64,000 nt of DNA from Streptomyces californicus (GTDB lineage: Bacteria; Actinomycetota; Actinomycetes; Streptomycetales; Streptomycetaceae), in assembly GCF_000717645.1 (NCBI RefSeq), contig NZ_JNZZ01000017.1, forward strand, positions 62,001 to 126,000, read 5' to 3'. Below are positions 37,628-46,253 of the stretch, piece by piece. Position numbers and translations under genes: made by a program. Every line of letters starts with the position of its first letter. The first letter of the stretch is position 1. The notes below the pieces were generated by a model. It saw nothing but the letters and a program-made list of their open reading frames with translations, did no database searches and was not told the origin of the DNA.

Positions 37628-39928
37628 TCAGCCCGTCGTGGCCCGCAGTGTGCCCGAGGCCGTGGCGTCCGCGCCCGAGCCGTCCGCCGGGGTGGCCGTC
37701 AGCCGCCAGGTGTACGCGCCCGCCGGGGCGGGCTCGCCCGAGGCGGACGTACCGTCCCAGTCGACCCGGACCGCGCCGCGCGCGTCCTCGCCCGTCCAGG
37801 TCCGGACGGTCCCCCCGTTCGAGCGGCGCACCAGCGTCACCTTCCAGGAGGCGGCCGGCTTGGACAGCCACCACGCGGCCCGCCAAGTCCCCGCGGCGGT
37901 GGCGGGCACGGCGGAGTGGGTGACGTTGAGCGGGGAGACGGCCTGCTGCGGGGCGGTGACGTGGACGGTGTCGTCGGCCCCGACCCAGGCGAGCTTGCCC
38001 GCGTCCGCGTCCAGGGTCCAGGTGGTGCCGCGCCCGTCGCCCTGAGCGGGCGGCTTCAGCCCGGTCACCGTACCCAGGTCGCCGGTGGAGCCGTCGGGCC
38101 GCAGCGCCGTCAGCCGCAGGTCGCCGGACGCCTCGCGCGCGGCGAGGAAGCGGTCGCCCAGCAGGACCCCGGAGACCGGGGCGGGGTAGTCGCGGTGGGT
38201 CGCCGTGTCGTACACGCCCGCCGCGTCCTGCGAGGCGCAGCTCCAGTACACCAGGGTGCCGCTGCGCTGGAGTTCGCTCGGTACGCAGTCCACGCCGAGG
38301 TCGTGGCTCGCGGTCGCCCGCCCGGTGCGCGGGTCCACCACGTTGAGCGTGCCCGGCTTGCCCGGGGCCGACTTGATCAGCCGGTCCCCGTCCAGCACCG
38401 CGCCCTGCGCCCGCTGGTCGCGGACCACGAGGTCACGAGCGGTGTCGACGACGTACTGCCGTCCGCCCGCCTCGTACAGCACGAACTCCGGTGCCGCGTC
38501 CAGGATGCGTCCGCCGGTCCCCGGCAGGACCAGGCCCTCCGACGGCCGGTCCGGGTCGTCGCCCGTCACCAGGGCGTCCCTGCCGCTCGCGGGGTCGGTG
38601 ACCAGCCGGGCGAGCCCCTCGTCCGAACCGTCGGCGAAGCGGCCCGGCGCGAGCCCGGGGAAGTCGGCGAGCCGCGCGCCCTCCGCCGGGCCGAGACCGG
38701 TCCCGACGCCCTTGCCGTGCAACGTGTGCTCGCCGACGAGCGAGTTGACGTACCGCAGCCGTCCCCGGTCCAGGCTCAGCGCGCCGATCTCGCCGTCCGC
38801 CGTTTTGACCTTCGGCGTCTCCCGCATCACCAGGTCGAAGATCTCGCCGATGCCGTCCTGGCTGAACAGGTGGATGGCCCGGACCCCGGAAGCGTCCTTG
38901 CCCAGGGCCAGGACGCTTCCGCCCCCCTCGCCCAGGAGCTGGGCGAACTCCACCGACGCCAGGAGCGTGCGCTCGGTTTCCACGCCGGTGTGCGGCGTCA
39001 GCCGCAGCGGACCGCCGACGCCCTCGTGCCAGATGACGGTGTCGTCCGCCACGAACGTGGTGACCTCGCTGTCCGTGGACCGGGTGTCCAGCGGGACGAC
39101 CTTGGGGGTGCCCGTGCCGCTGCGCGGCAGGATGCGGACGCCCTGGCCCCCGGCGCCGTTCCGCGAGAACCAGCTCACGGTCGACTGGGTGATCCGGAAG
39201 CTGTTCGCGTCACCGGTCACCGGCAGCGGCTTCACCCGGCCGTCGTACGCGGTGAGGATGCCGTAGCCCGGGGAGCCGTCCGCGAGCCGGTAGCCGATGA
39301 GGACGTCGCTGCCCTCCCCGCCGAGGACCACGGGTTCGGCGTCGGTGGTGGCCCCTGCGGGCAGCCGCACGACGGGGTCCGCCGACTCGGCGCCGCCCCG
39401 GGCCACCCGCATCTCGTAGGTCCCGTCGCCCTTGTCGACGGTGACGACCATCCAGGCGCCGGCGAAGCGCAGGTTGAGGTAGCCCGCGGGCACGGTCACC
39501 GTGGCGTTGAAGCGCGGGTCCTCCAGGCCGATCCGGACGACGTCCGTGCCGCCGTCCGCGCGCTGCTGCCGGTACATCGCCAGGTTGCTCTCGGTGTGGC
39601 CCTTGATAATCAAGTGCTCCGGAACGGTGGCGAGTTCGGTGACGACCCGGGTCCGGCGGTTGTACGAGTTCGTCCAGAGGTAGTCGTCGCCCTCGCGGTG
39701 CAGCACCCCGTTCCGGCCGGTCGACAGGATCGTCTCCGGCCCCTCGTCATACGCGTCGGGCGCCGGAATCAGGACCTCCGCGGCCTCCGCCTTCCCGGCG
39801 GCCCGCGCCGTGGCCGGCAGCGCCGTGGCGAGCCCCGCCGCCAGCGCCACCGCGATCGCCGCCGCCCCCGCGGCGCGTCCGGTACGCAGGCTGCGGTGAC
39901 GGCTGTTCATGAACAGGTGTCGGGACAC
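37628..39928 (-). CDS. Secreted beta-propeller-like protein with C-terminal FlgD-like Ig domain
   Basis: This 766-residue protein has a signal peptide (basic MNSRHRSLRTGRAAG then a hydrophobic stretch to about residue 45). A long region of beta-rich repeats with WD/propeller character follows (about 60-660), and the last 95 residues resemble a FlgD/Ig-like module (GAYTWRLTATPADGSGAD). Such proteins are common extracellular proteins of Streptomyces with no assigned role. GTG 39928 was taken because AAGGGGGG lies 5 bases before it; ATG 39910 lacks one. An inverted repeat covers this start. Confidence 0.8.
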   Translation of the reverse strand: MSRHLFMNSRHRSLRTGRAAGAAAIAVALAAGLATALPATARAAGKAEAAEVLIPAPDAYDEGPETILSTGRNGVLHREGDDYLWTNSYNRRTRVVTELATVPEHLIIKGHTESNLAMYRQQRADGGTDVVRIGLEDPRFNATVTVPAGYLNLRFAGAWMVVTVDKGDGTYEMRVARGGAESADPVVRLPAGATTDAEPVVLGGEGSDVLIGYRLADGSPGYGILTAYDGRVKPLPVTGDANSFRITQSTVSWFSRNGAGGQGVRILPRSGTGTPKVVPLDTRSTDSEVTTFVADDTVIWHEGVGGPLRLTPHTGVETERTLLASVEFAQLLGEGGGSVLALGKDASGVRAIHLFSQDGIGEIFDLVMRETPKVKTADGEIGALSLDRGRLRYVNSLVGEHTLHGKGVGTGLGPAEGARLADFPGLAPGRFADGSDEGLARLVTDPASGRDALVTGDDPDRPSEGLVLPGTGGRILDAAPEFVLYEAGGRQYVVDTARDLVVRDQRAQGAVLDGDRLIKSAPGKPGTLNVVDPRTGRATASHDLGVDCVPSELQRSGTLVYWSCASQDAAGVYDTATHRDYPAPVSGVLLGDRFLAAREASGDLRLTALRPDGSTGDLGTVTGLKPPAQGDGRGTTWTLDADAGKLAWVGADDTVHVTAPQQAVSPLNVTHSAVPATAAGTWRAAWWLSKPAASWKVTLVRRSNGGTVRTWTGEDARGAVRVDWDGTSASGEPAPAGAYTWRLTATPADGSGADATASGTLRATTG

Positions 39929-39930
39929 CT
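39915..39930. promoter_or_regulatory. Inverted repeat over the propeller-gene start
   Basis: AGGTGTC-GG-GACACCT is a perfect 7-2-7 palindrome spanning the GTG at 39928. In mRNA it could fold and hide the start codon, or in DNA act as an operator. Confidence 0.4.
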
Positions 39931-40152
39931 GACCCCCCTTGTCAGTTGACCATCGGCGCGCATCCGCGATGCGAGCGTGATCAACATAAGTCATATGTGG
40001 GGGAGTTGTGCTCGCCATGTGGGCGAAAAGGGGGCGGGAGCAGGCACCTCCCGCAGGCTGGGGCCGGTCGGTGAGGAGGGAGGTCGTCGGCATCGTGAAA
40101 CCGGCGGGCTCGCGGATTCCGAGGGCCGGTCGGAAGCGAACCCGCTGGAACG

Positions 40153-40599
40153 GTGGGTGTGGAAGGGCTGGGCGCTCACGTGCTGAGCTGCTTGAATGCT
40201 GAAGTGGTCGAACTGGTGGTTGTCCTGGCGGCAGGAGGGCTGACGGCGTGGTTGCTCCGACGCAAAGTGAGGCAGCGGGCGGACACTGCCGCTGAGGGAG
40301 ATGTGATCAAGGTCCCGTGCCTGCTCCGACATCCTTCACAGGAAGGTCGATGGCTGCGGGGGCGACTGCTGGTAGGCCCCTCCGGAGCGGGCTGGGAGCC
40401 ACGGACCAGAGCCGGAGCAGCGGTGTCCCTCCCCGAGGGACTGCGGCAGGTCGGCATGCGATCACCGTCATGGCGCGAGGCGATGAAGATCAACGGCGGG
40501 TGTCGAATCGTCGAGTGCAGTTCTCCCGAGGGCCCCGTTCTCGTCGCTGTGATGCCGAATGAGTTGGGCCACGTGCTCACTGCCTTGAACAGCAGCTGA
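40153..40599 (+). CDS. Small membrane protein, DUF2550-like in layout
   Basis: This protein of up to 148 residues has one N-terminal membrane helix (VVELVVVLAAGGLTAWLL) followed by RRK and a compact domain (CLLRHPSQEGRWLRGRLLV to ELGHVLTALNS). The layout recalls DUF2550 proteins of actinomycetes, which join a short TM to a PH-like domain, but the identity is distant. The start may be GTG 40153 or GTG 40180 (GAAGGG lies 12 bases before the latter). It stands alone, convergent with the YdcF-like gene. Confidence 0.65.
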   Translation: MGVEGLGAHVLSCLNAEVVELVVVLAAGGLTAWLLRRKVRQRADTAAEGDVIKVPCLLRHPSQEGRWLRGRLLVGPSGAGWEPRTRAGAAVSLPEGLRQVGMRSPSWREAMKINGGCRIVECSSPEGPVLVAVMPNELGHVLTALNSS

Positions 40600-40642
40600 G
40601 CAGCGCAGCGAGGATCCCTTCACGCCTGGGTGGGGCCGGCCC

Positions 40643-41662
40643 TTAGCCCCGGCCCGCCGCCCACCACGCGGCCACCCCGCCCAGGAGGATCAGGGCGCAC
40701 ATCACCACGTTGCTGCGCCGGTAGTCCACGAGGATCGCGGTGAACTCGCGCAGCGTCGCGTTCGGCCAGAAGTACGCGGCCGTGGGCGAGCCCACCACCT
40801 GTCCCCGGATGCGGACCCGCCGGGCGGTGAGCGCGGCGCGGAAGGCGTGGTAGTTGTTCGTGACGACCACGCACCGGTAGTCGGGCTTGGCCTCCTCCAT
40901 GATCGCCTTGCTGTACCGCAGGTTCTCCTCGGTGTTGCGCGACCGGTCCTCCCGCCGGACGAGGTCGGCGGGGAAGCCCTGCGCGATCAGGTGGTCGGCC
41001 ATGGCGTGGGACTCGGGCAGGTCCTCGTCGGGCCCCTGCCCGCCCGAGGTGATGAGCACCGGGGACCCGCCGCGCCGGGACAGCCGCGCGTGGACCTCGC
41101 GCCCCCGCTCCAGCCGGCTCGCCAGCAGCGGCGGCACGGTGGAGCCGTTGATCAGCCCCGAGCCCAGCACCACCACGAAGTCGGCCTTACGGCGCACGCG
41201 CAGCCGCCCGTACAGGAACGCGTAGCAGACGAAGCACAGGAAGAGGAACGAGAAGTACAGCGCCAGACCGCCCGCCGCCGTGGCCGCGCCGATCAGGAGC
41301 GGCGTCCGCAGCGCGGCGGCGGTGGCCAGCAGGGCGATGACGGCGAGGACTCCCAGGGCGGCCAGCAGGGAGAGCAGGTTGGTCGGGCTTCTGCCCTCCT
41401 TGCGCAGCATGCGTACGCCGTTGAGGAACAGGAAGCACGTCAGCACGAGCACGGCCACCGCCCCCAGCACCAGCAGCGCCCACAGGACGAACGGGGCCGA
41501 GGCGGAACCGGAGTCGACCAGCCGGTACAGCAGACCGGCCAGTGCGCAGAGCACGGCCAGTCCGAGCACGACGGCGTTGCTGAACTTTCTGCGCTCGCGC
41601 AGCACGCTCACGCAGAAGACGAGGAAGAGGAGTGCCGCCGGGGCGTAGACCACCATGCGCAC
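40643..41662 (-). CDS. YdcF/SanA-like DUF218 membrane protein
   Basis: This 339-residue protein has five or six N-terminal TM segments (about 1-155) and a cytoplasmic- or exterior-facing DUF218 domain with VVVLGSGLINGSTVPPLLASRLE, VLITSGGQG, EDRSRNTEENLRYSKAIM and NYHAFRAALTARR. A last TM ends the chain. Members such as ElyC and SanA affect envelope integrity; the exact job here is unknown. GTG 41662 or ATG 41656 may be the start, with no strong ribosome site. Confidence 0.85.
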   Translation of the reverse strand: MRMVVYAPAALLFLVFCVSVLRERRKFSNAVVLGLAVLCALAGLLYRLVDSGSASAPFVLWALLVLGAVAVLVLTCFLFLNGVRMLRKEGRSPTNLLSLLAALGVLAVIALLATAAALRTPLLIGAATAAGGLALYFSFLFLCFVCYAFLYGRLRVRRKADFVVVLGSGLINGSTVPPLLASRLERGREVHARLSRRGGSPVLITSGGQGPDEDLPESHAMADHLIAQGFPADLVRREDRSRNTEENLRYSKAIMEEAKPDYRCVVVTNNYHAFRAALTARRVRIRGQVVGSPTAAYFWPNATLREFTAILVDYRRSNVVMCALILLGGVAAWWAAGRG

Positions 41663-41813
41663 AGACTAGGCAGCGCACCACCCCGCCCCGACATCGGCTC
41701 CCCCTACGGTGACCTGCGACGAAGCCCTGCCGAAGCGGCCCGTGGCGCAGTCCCGCGACGGTGATGCGCGAACAGGGCGTGCCCTTTCCGGGCCCCGGGC
41801 CGTTGAACCCGGC

Positions 41814-42047
41814 ATGAAGAAGCGCAGCGTACTCGCCGTCGTCACCCTCGCCACCGGAGCGGTCATCGCCGCCATCTCCCCGCCCCCGGGCGGCGGCGAC
41901 ACCGCCCACGCCGCCGAACCGGCCGTCTCCCTCGGAGCGCTGGACGACGTCGGCGACCTCGGCAAGCTGGTCGAGGGCGCGGCGGGGGCCACCACCTCCA
42001 CCGCCGGCACGGTCACCAGCACCGTGGAAGGCGCCAAGCTCAGCTGA
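41814..42047 (+). CDS. Small secreted protein, 77 aa
   Basis: The 77-residue product has a clear signal peptide (MKKRSVLAVVTLATGAVIAA, AHA-type cleavage near residue 33). The mature peptide of about 44 residues is rich in Gly, Ala and Thr (VSLGALDDVGDLGKLVEGA). It is ATG-initiated and followed by a strong terminator, which supports an independent gene. Function unknown. Confidence 0.75.
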   Translation: MKKRSVLAVVTLATGAVIAAISPPPGGGDTAHAAEPAVSLGALDDVGDLGKLVEGAAGATTSTAGTVTSTVEGAKLS

Positions 42048-42080
42048 ACCGGCTGAACGAACCGGCTGGACACGGAAGAC

Positions 42081-42121
42081 GAAAGGGCGGGCGCGGCCGC
42101 ACAGGCCGCGCCCGCCCTTTC
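42081..42121 (+). terminator. Strong terminator after the small secreted gene
   Basis: GAAAGGGCGGGCGCGGC (42081-42097) pairs perfectly over 17 bp with 42105-42121, with loop CGCACAG. Confidence 0.9.
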
Positions 42122-42224
42122 CCGTGCCGCCCCCGTGCCCGCCCCGCCCGCGCCGCAGCAGTGCCTCTCCGCAGCGGCCCCGCCGGCGCGTTGCTCCGGC
42201 CGATCCGGGGGTAGCGTCCAGGTC

Positions 42225-42986
42225 ATGGACTCTCGTACCACTGTCGAGCGCGCTCAGCGCCTCAAGCAACTGCACGCCGACCACCAGCCGCTCGTGCTCC
42301 CGACCGTCTGGGACGCCTGGTCCGCGCGGACGGCCGTCGCCGCCGGATTCCCCGCGCTGACGATCGGCAGCCACCCCCTCGCGGACTCCCGGGGAGCCGA
42401 GGACCAGGAGGGCCAGACCTTCGAGGAGGTGCTGGCCGCCGTCCGCCCGATCATCGCCGCTGTCGACGTCCCCGTCTCGGTCGACCTGGAGGCCGGGTAC
42501 GGGCAGAAGCCCGCCGACCTCATCGCCGGGCTCATCGAGGTCGGCGGCGTCGGCCTCAACGTCGAGGACACCGTGCACTCCGAGGGCGGCCGCGTCCGCA
42601 CCACGCAGGAGCACGCGGCGTACGTCGCGGGCCTGCGCGCGGCTGCCGACGAGGCGGGCGTCCCGGTCTGGATCAACGGGCGCACCGACCTCTTCGCTCA
42701 CGCGGAGGACCCCGCCGCCGTCCTGGACGAGGCGATCGAACGGCTGCGGGCCCTGGTGCAGGCCGGCGCGGACAGCGTCTACCCGGTGAAGATCCAGGAC
42801 AACGACGAGCTGCTCACGGCGGTCACGGCCGCCGTCTCCGTACCCGTCAACTCCACGGCCCACCCGGTCAAGCACGACCTGGAGCGCTTCCGCCGTCTCG
42901 GCGTCGGCCGGGTCACCTACGGCCCGCTGCTCCAGATGGCGCTGACCGACACGATGAAGGACATGCTCGGCCCCTGGGCCCCGTAG
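42225..42986 (+). CDS. Isocitrate lyase/PEP mutase superfamily enzyme
   Basis: This 253-residue barrel enzyme has VLPTVWDAWSARTAVAAGF, the metal-binding SVDLEAGYG, GVGLNVEDT and INGRTDLF (Arg). The canonical isocitrate-lyase KKCGH loop is absent, so this belongs to the PEP mutase/oxaloacetase-like group that cleaves or forms C-C or P-C bonds of oxo-acids. The substrate is unknown. The ATG is preceded by CCAGGTC. It stands alone. Confidence 0.88.
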   Translation: MDSRTTVERAQRLKQLHADHQPLVLPTVWDAWSARTAVAAGFPALTIGSHPLADSRGAEDQEGQTFEEVLAAVRPIIAAVDVPVSVDLEAGYGQKPADLIAGLIEVGGVGLNVEDTVHSEGGRVRTTQEHAAYVAGLRAAADEAGVPVWINGRTDLFAHAEDPAAVLDEAIERLRALVQAGADSVYPVKIQDNDELLTAVTAAVSVPVNSTAHPVKHDLERFRRLGVGRVTYGPLLQMALTDTMKDMLGPWAP

Positions 42987-43021
42987 ACGGCCCCGCCCGC
43001 CGGGCCCCGGCAGCGCATCCC

Positions 43022-43125
43022 GCACGGTCCGGACCCGACCGTGCCCGGGTCCGTCCGCGCCCCTCCCCGACCGTGCCCGGACCCGACCGATCCGGGTCCG
43101 GCACGGTCGGGTCCGGCACCCTGGT
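43022..43125. repeat. Inverted-repeat cluster upstream of the AraC-type gene
   Basis: The segments CGACCGTGCCCGGACCC and GGGTCCGGCACGGTCG form a long hairpin with one bulge, and further copies of GGACCCGACCGTGCCCGG lie before it. The region separates the PEP-mutase-like gene from the regulator and probably acts as terminator or repeat element. Confidence 0.65.
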
Positions 43126-43165
43126 CCCTTCCTACGGTGAACGGGCAAGGGAAGGAAATCAGGAG

Positions 43166-44038
43166 TTGCTGGAACAGCTGAACGACGCGATGGAACACAT
43201 CGAGGCCCACCTCGGTGAGCGCATCGACGCGGCCGACCTCGCCCGGATTGCGATGACCTCGGAGTACCACTTCCGCCGGATGTTCTCCGCGCTGGCGGGG
43301 CTCCCGCTGGCGGAGTACATCCGGCGCCGCCGCATGACGGTCGCGGGAGCCGAGGTGCTCGCCGCCCCCGAACGCACGCTGCTGGAGGTGGCGGTGCGCC
43401 ACGGCTACGACACGGGGGAGGGCTTCGCCCGCGCCTTCCGGGCCGTGCACGGCATCGGACCGGGCGAGGCGCGGCGAACGGGCGCGGTGCTGCGGTCCCA
43501 GCAACGGCTGACCTTCCGACTCGTCGTCGAAGGGAGTACGGCCATGCGGTACAAACTGGTGGAGAAGGACGGTTTCCGGGTGGTGGGGAGGCGGGCCCGC
43601 GTCCCGCTCGTCCACGAGGGGCCGAATCCGGCCATCGCGGAGTTCATCCGGGGGATCGGCAAGGAGGAGCTGGACCGCATCGCGGCCCTCTCCGACCAGC
43701 AGCCGGCAGGCGTCGTCGGGGTGAGCGATCAGCTCGACCCGAGCCGCGCGGAGGGCACCGAACTCGACTACTACCACGGTGTGGTGACCGGCGCGGAGCC
43801 CCCGGCAGGCACGGACGCCCTCTCCGTACCGGCGGGCACATGGGCGGTCTTCGAGAACGAGGGCGCGTTCCCGCAGGCCCTGCAGTACCTCTGGCGGGAC
43901 GTGTTCACCCAGTGGTTCCCGTCGAACCCGTACGCCTCCCGGCCCGGCCCCGAGATCCTGCGGGTGCGGCTGACGGAGGAGGGGAAGCGGGCGGAGGCGG
44001 AGCTGTGGATTCCGGTGGAGCGGTCGCCCGGGAGCTGA
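43166..44038 (+). CDS. AraC-type regulator with GyrI-like effector domain
   Basis: This 290-residue regulator has two helix-turn-helices at the N-terminus (AADLARIAMTSEYHFRRMF, LLEVAVRHGYDTGEGFARAF, about residues 20-100). A C-terminal GyrI/SRPBCC-like ligand domain follows (about 120-290) with the characteristic YYHGVVTGAEPP and PAGTWAVFENEGAFPQAL. The probable start is TTG 43166, 9 bases after GAAGGA; the 31 residues upstream look untranslated. It likely controls stress or drug response, but the target is unknown. Confidence 0.85.
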   Translation: MLEQLNDAMEHIEAHLGERIDAADLARIAMTSEYHFRRMFSALAGLPLAEYIRRRRMTVAGAEVLAAPERTLLEVAVRHGYDTGEGFARAFRAVHGIGPGEARRTGAVLRSQQRLTFRLVVEGSTAMRYKLVEKDGFRVVGRRARVPLVHEGPNPAIAEFIRGIGKEELDRIAALSDQQPAGVVGVSDQLDPSRAEGTELDYYHGVVTGAEPPAGTDALSVPAGTWAVFENEGAFPQALQYLWRDVFTQWFPSNPYASRPGPEILRVRLTEEGKRAEAELWIPVERSPGS

Positions 44039-44292
44039 CCTCGCCCCGGCCCCGTACGCGGTCGCGGCGGTCGCCCGCGCGGCTGCGGCGGTCCCGTGCG
44101 CGGTGCGGCGGAAGAAGTGGCACGACGGAGGTTTACGGCCATCGGGCATATGCGATGCCTTGATGGTCCAGACCTATTGTGCGGGTGTGCTCCGCTCGCT
44201 AGCTTTCTCCTGGCGGCGCGCGCTGTTCGGTTCGGCTCTGACCATTCACTGGCACACAGTCATGTGTGTTGACGGAAAAGGGAGTTACCGAC

Positions 44293-44535
44293 ATGCACAG
44301 ACGTATTGCCGCGCTCGCGGTGACGGTGGCGACGGCCGGCGCGATGCTGCTCGGCACCGCTTCGACGGCCTCCGCGACGGGCCCCGGCTTCTGGCTCCGC
44401 AGTCACCACGCCAGCCTGGCGGAGTGCCAGGCGGTCGGGAACGCCGGTGCCGACAACGCTCTCTGGAGCCGCGTCTTCATCTGCAACCCGTACGCGGGCA
44501 AGCCGGGCGTGTACGAGCTGTGGGTGCGCTACTGA
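44293..44535 (+). CDS. Small secreted protein, 80 aa
   Basis: The 80-residue precursor has a signal peptide ending ASA near residue 31 and a mature domain with SHHASLAECQAVGNAG and the Cys-containing FICNPYAGKPGVYELWVRY, so two cysteines probably pair. Such short extracellular proteins are common in Streptomyces. The ATG follows AAAGGGAG at good distance. An ACACA/TGTGT repeat at 44254-44267 lies just upstream. Function unknown. Confidence 0.8.
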   Translation: MHRRIAALAVTVATAGAMLLGTASTASATGPGFWLRSHHASLAECQAVGNAGADNALWSRVFICNPYAGKPGVYELWVRY

Positions 44536-44557
44536 TCCGGCCGCCGCAGACATGAAC

Positions 44558-44600
44558 CCGCCCCGCTTCCGGCCGCCTTGGCGGCCCGGACGCGGGGCGG
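44558..44600. terminator. Shared terminator between small secreted and DUF397 genes
   Basis: CCGCCCCGC (44558-44566) pairs with GCGGGGCGG (44592-44600), and GGCCGCC/GGCGGCC fold inside. It sits between the convergent stop codons. Confidence 0.7.
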
Positions 44601-44612
44601 TGCCGACCGGGT

Positions 44613-44885
44613 TCAGAGGGCGGCGGCGCTGCCCTCGACGAAGGCGCTCCAGGTGCCGGGCGCGACGGTGAGGACGGGGCCCTCGGTCACCTTGGAGTCG
44701 CGGATGTGGATGGCGGCGGGGTGCGCGGCGATCTCGACGCAGGCTCCGCCGTCACCGTCGCTGTAGCTGGACTTGCGCCAGTGGTAGGCGACTTCGATGC
44801 AGTCCCCGCCGTCGCCGTTGCTGTAGCTCGACTTGAACCAGTGGAGGGCGACGGGACCAGGGCCGGGGTGTGCTGCGCGGGACAT
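44613..44885 (-). CDS. DUF397 protein with duplicated core
   Basis: This 90-residue protein contains the DUF397 motif twice in tandem: WFKSSYSNGDGGDCIEVA (about 16-33) and WRKSSYSDGDGGACVEIA (about 36-53), then RDSKVTEGPVLTVAPGTW. Usual DUF397 proteins have one motif and about 60-70 residues. The start ATG has GGAGA upstream. The family partners with XRE regulators next to it, probably as an antagonist or cofactor. It overlaps about 199 bases of the XRE frame. Confidence 0.88.
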   Translation of the reverse strand: MSRAAHPGPGPVALHWFKSSYSNGDGGDCIEVAYHWRKSSYSDGDGGACVEIAAHPAAIHIRDSKVTEGPVLTVAPGTWSAFVEGSAAAL

Positions 44886-45721
44886 GTTTCTCCAAGCAGT
44901 GCGTCAAGCAGTGCGTCCAGTAGCCGGGCGCTCTTCTCGACGGTGAGCGCCTGGGTACGCAGCATCCCATATCTCTGCATCAGCGCGCTGACGTCGGCGG
45001 CCTCGTCGTACAGCTCGGCGCGGAGCTGACCGTCGATGTAGGCGAGTCCATCGTGGTCGGGCGTTTCCAGCAGAACGAGAGGCCCCGCGAGTCCGGCGTG
45101 CTGAGGGGCGCTCCGAGGCATGATCTGGACGGTGACGAACGGCAGATCCATGCAGCGCCGCAGATGGAGGAGCTGCTCCAGCATCACATCGGGGTCGCCC
45201 AATTGAGTGTGCAGGATGCTCTCCTCCAGGATGAAGTGGAGGATCGGCCGGGGCTTGCGCTCCAGGATCTTCTGGCGGTCGAGGCGGTCCGCCACCCGCT
45301 GCTCGATCTCCTCCTCTTCAAGGGGAGGGTAGTTGCAGCCGAAGATGAACCGCGCGTACGCCTCGGTCTGGAGCAGCCCCGGGATGAGCTGCGACTGGTA
45401 CGAGTACAGGCTCACCGCGCTCTGCTCGTACTGCACGAAGTCATTGACCAGTGCCTGATACCGCTCCTTCCGCGGGATGCCCTCCACCGCGACCCTCAAC
45501 GCGCCTTTGGTGTCGAGCAGTTTGTCGAGTGTGGTGGCCAGGTCCGGTTGGAGGGCCCGTCGTCCCTGCTCGATCGAGGAGATCGTGTCCTCGCCCACCT
45601 TGGCCAATTCGGCGAGGGCTGCCTGTGTCAGCCCGGCGAGCTTGCGGAAGTGGCGCAACTGCGCCCCGACCAACTGCCATGAGGTAACACGCCTGGTGCC
45701 GCTCTGCTTTCCCGGTTGCAT
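44687..45721 (-). CDS. XRE-family regulator with DUF5753 domain, C-terminus overlapping DUF397
   Basis: This 344-residue regulator of the WhiJ-like group has a helix-turn-helix at about residues 20-80 (LRHFRKLAGLTQAALAELAK, EQGRRALQPDLATTLDKLL) and a DUF5753 region (about 110-280, LIPGLLQTEAYARF). The usual protein would end near LLDALLDALLGE. Here no stop occurs and about 65 extra Ala/Thr/Ser-rich residues are read from the other frame of the DUF397 gene. ATG 45721 was chosen over ATG 45739. A perfect 18-bp palindrome lies upstream. Confidence 0.88.
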   Translation of the reverse strand: MQPGKQSGTRRVTSWQLVGAQLRHFRKLAGLTQAALAELAKVGEDTISSIEQGRRALQPDLATTLDKLLDTKGALRVAVEGIPRKERYQALVNDFVQYEQSAVSLYSYQSQLIPGLLQTEAYARFIFGCNYPPLEEEEIEQRVADRLDRQKILERKPRPILHFILEESILHTQLGDPDVMLEQLLHLRRCMDLPFVTVQIMPRSAPQHAGLAGPLVLLETPDHDGLAYIDGQLRAELYDEAADVSALMQRYGMLRTQALTVEKSARLLDALLDALLGETCPAQHTPALVPSPSTGSSRATATATAGTASKSPTTGASPATATVTAEPASRSPRTPPPSTSATPR

Positions 45722-45767
45722 GGTCTGGCTATCCCCCATCGACGCCGTTGTCCACCCGTCAGAACCC

Positions 45768-45785
45768 GTACAAACGCGTTTGTAC
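45768..45785. promoter_or_regulatory. 18-bp palindrome between XRE and ATPase genes
   Basis: GTACAAACGCGTTTGTAC is a perfect 9+9 palindrome between divergent genes, 47 bases upstream of the XRE ATG and 49 upstream of the ATPase ATG. It is a good candidate binding site for the XRE protein. Confidence 0.7.
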
Positions 45786-45833
45786 ATCTCGACGCTCTGC
45801 TGAACCCTAGTTACACCGTGTGAGCGTGGGGGC

Positions 45834-46253
45834 ATGAACGAGACATCCCAACTCTCCTACTTCCGGGCCGCCTTCTACTGCCGTGAGCGCAGGTCGATCC
45901 CCGTCGTACGCAAGTTCGCGCGCAAGGCGTTGGTCGAGTGGGAGTGCGAGCAGCGGGCCGACGACGTGCTGCTCTGCGTGACCGAGCTGGCGACCAACGC
46001 GCTCCGCCACGGGGTGCCGCCGGGGCGCGGCTTCAAGGTCCACATCCACCTGGAGCGGGTGGACGGCACCATCCGCCTCGAAGTGCACGACAGCGGCGAG
46101 GGCGAGGTGTGCCCGGCGGAGGTTCCGCCGGGGCCGGAGGACGAGGGCGGGCGCGGGTTGCTGCTGGTCGCCGCCGTGGCGGACGCGTGGGGCGTGAAGG
46201 AGCGTAATCCCGGCAAGATCGTGTGGTGCGAGTTCAGCGTGGTCCGAAATTAG
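45834..46253 (+). CDS. Anti-sigma-like ATP-binding protein (HATPase_c_2)
   Basis: This 139-residue GHKL-type protein has LLCVTELATNALRHGV (N-box) and EGGRGLLLVAAVADAWG (G-box), typical of RsbW/AbaA-like kinases. In Streptomyces such proteins often lie near XRE-DUF397 pairs and take part in sigma-factor or developmental control. ATG 45834 was used; the spacer to the palindrome is short, so both divergent genes may share control. Confidence 0.88.
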   Translation: MNETSQLSYFRAAFYCRERRSIPVVRKFARKALVEWECEQRADDVLLCVTELATNALRHGVPPGRGFKVHIHLERVDGTIRLEVHDSGEGEVCPAEVPPGPEDEGGRGLLLVAAVADAWGVKERNPGKIVWCEFSVVRN

